This document shows, in pieces, positions 63,430 through 64,000 of a stretch of DNA of 64,000 nt. Both the position numbers and the translations under genes were made by a program. The notes under the pieces are model-generated. The model searched no databases, was not told the origin of the DNA, and worked only from the letters and a program-made list of their open reading frames with translations. Origin of the DNA: Marthasterias glacialis (taxonomy: Eukaryota; Echinodermata; Asteroidea; Forcipulatida; Asteriidae); assembly GCA_911728455.2 (NCBI GenBank), contig OU452239.1, positions 10,088,328 to 10,152,327 on the forward strand, read 5' to 3'. The stretch's first letter is position 1. Each line of letters starts with the position of its first letter.

Positions 63430-63900
63430 GCCGAGCAGGGCTCGTTTATGGCGTTTTACTACACCACCGCAGCGCGCTATAGCCATGGCCTCCGCACGCG
63501 CGCGTGACACGACACGCACGACAGCGCGCATAATGTACCAATCAGCATGGATGATTCACAGTGCGTGCGCGTTGTCGCGCGCGCGCGGCGACCATAGTTG
63601 CGGGGGGTGGTGTATTAAAAGCCCATGAACGAGCTGCTCGGAATGATAATTCTATGCAAACGATTTGACAATAATAATACAATTTCAAGTGGTGCATTTT
63701 ATTGTATACTTCATATCAATATAGGGCTGAAACCTATTTATGTGTCGTTATTATAAATTCGATAAACTCTACTTGAAATACGGGCGTCACGGCAGCCACT
63801 GCAAAGTTGTGACGTGTTCTCGCGAAATCCGACGGAAGTGAGGTGGGCGGGGTCTAGCATGGGTAATTATTAGCAGATTATAATAATTATGTGGTTTGTT
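63430..63900. promoter_or_regulatory. CpG-rich promoter-like stretch at the right edge
   Basis: Dense CpG (CCGCACGCGCGCGTGACACG, GTCGCGCGCGCGCGGCGACC), NRF1-like GTGCGTGCGCG, a GC box GGGCGGGG (63844-63852), an ETS-like GACGGAAGTG and a TCTCGCGAAA word make this unlike the rest of the window. No coding start is attributable to it here, so any gene would begin beyond the right edge or on the minus strand in unrecognised form. Confidence 0.4.
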
Positions 63901-64000
63901 TTAGCATGAAAACAACGACAGTCATCCAGATAATGGCCTCTAGTGCCAAGCCCCGCCTGATTTCGCACAACAAAGACAGTTTTACAACTTGATAGGTTAC

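Overview
The window is metazoan nuclear DNA: genes are split into many short exons with GT-AG boundaries, introns are long, and they are full of tRNA-derived SINEs, short palindromic MITE-like elements and minisatellites. Protein similarity (a nephrocystin-3-like STAND ATPase, a class II POU factor of Oct-1 type, a PAN plus fibrinogen-domain lectin) and the repeat style suggest a marine invertebrate deuterostome, probably an echinoderm such as a sea star. The taxon is inference; nothing in the window fixes it.

Three protein genes are supported. (1) 740-18046, plus strand: the last 19 exons (868 codons) of a STAND P-loop NTPase with a helical, TPR-like C-terminus, related to nephrocystin-3 and TTC41. 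Its N-terminus lies left of the window. (2) 24696-55711, minus strand: a complete 12-exon, 777-codon POU2 (Oct-1/Oct-2 type) transcription factor. It has a glutamine-rich N-terminal half built from small phase-0 exons and a bipartite POU domain split by an intron after Phe-Thr-Gln. (3) 59098-60105, plus strand: an intronless 335-codon secreted protein with a PAN/Apple-like domain and a fibrinogen-related domain. Genes 1 and 2 converge on a repeat-rich spacer with telomere-like DNA. Genes 2 and 3 diverge from a 3.4 kb spacer that should hold the POU2 promoter. The last 600 bases are CpG-rich and may be the promoter of a gene outside the window.

The rest is introns and spacers filled with mobile and tandem DNA. 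There are at least four tRNA-derived SINE families, several hairpin MITE families (some with empty sites visible in this same window), one 5'-truncated L2/CR1-type LINE, a 180-bp-arm foldback element, and tandem arrays with units of 13, 16, 22, 24, 58, 116 and about 185 bp.

The most unusual signal is in gene 1. Three separate introns carry extra copies of the 3' end of a nearby exon together with its splice donor: a tandem array in intron 3, a 46-base copy inside a SINE in intron 9, and a decayed series in intron 18. The same gene uses a GC-AG intron. No new defence-type or operon-like system was found.
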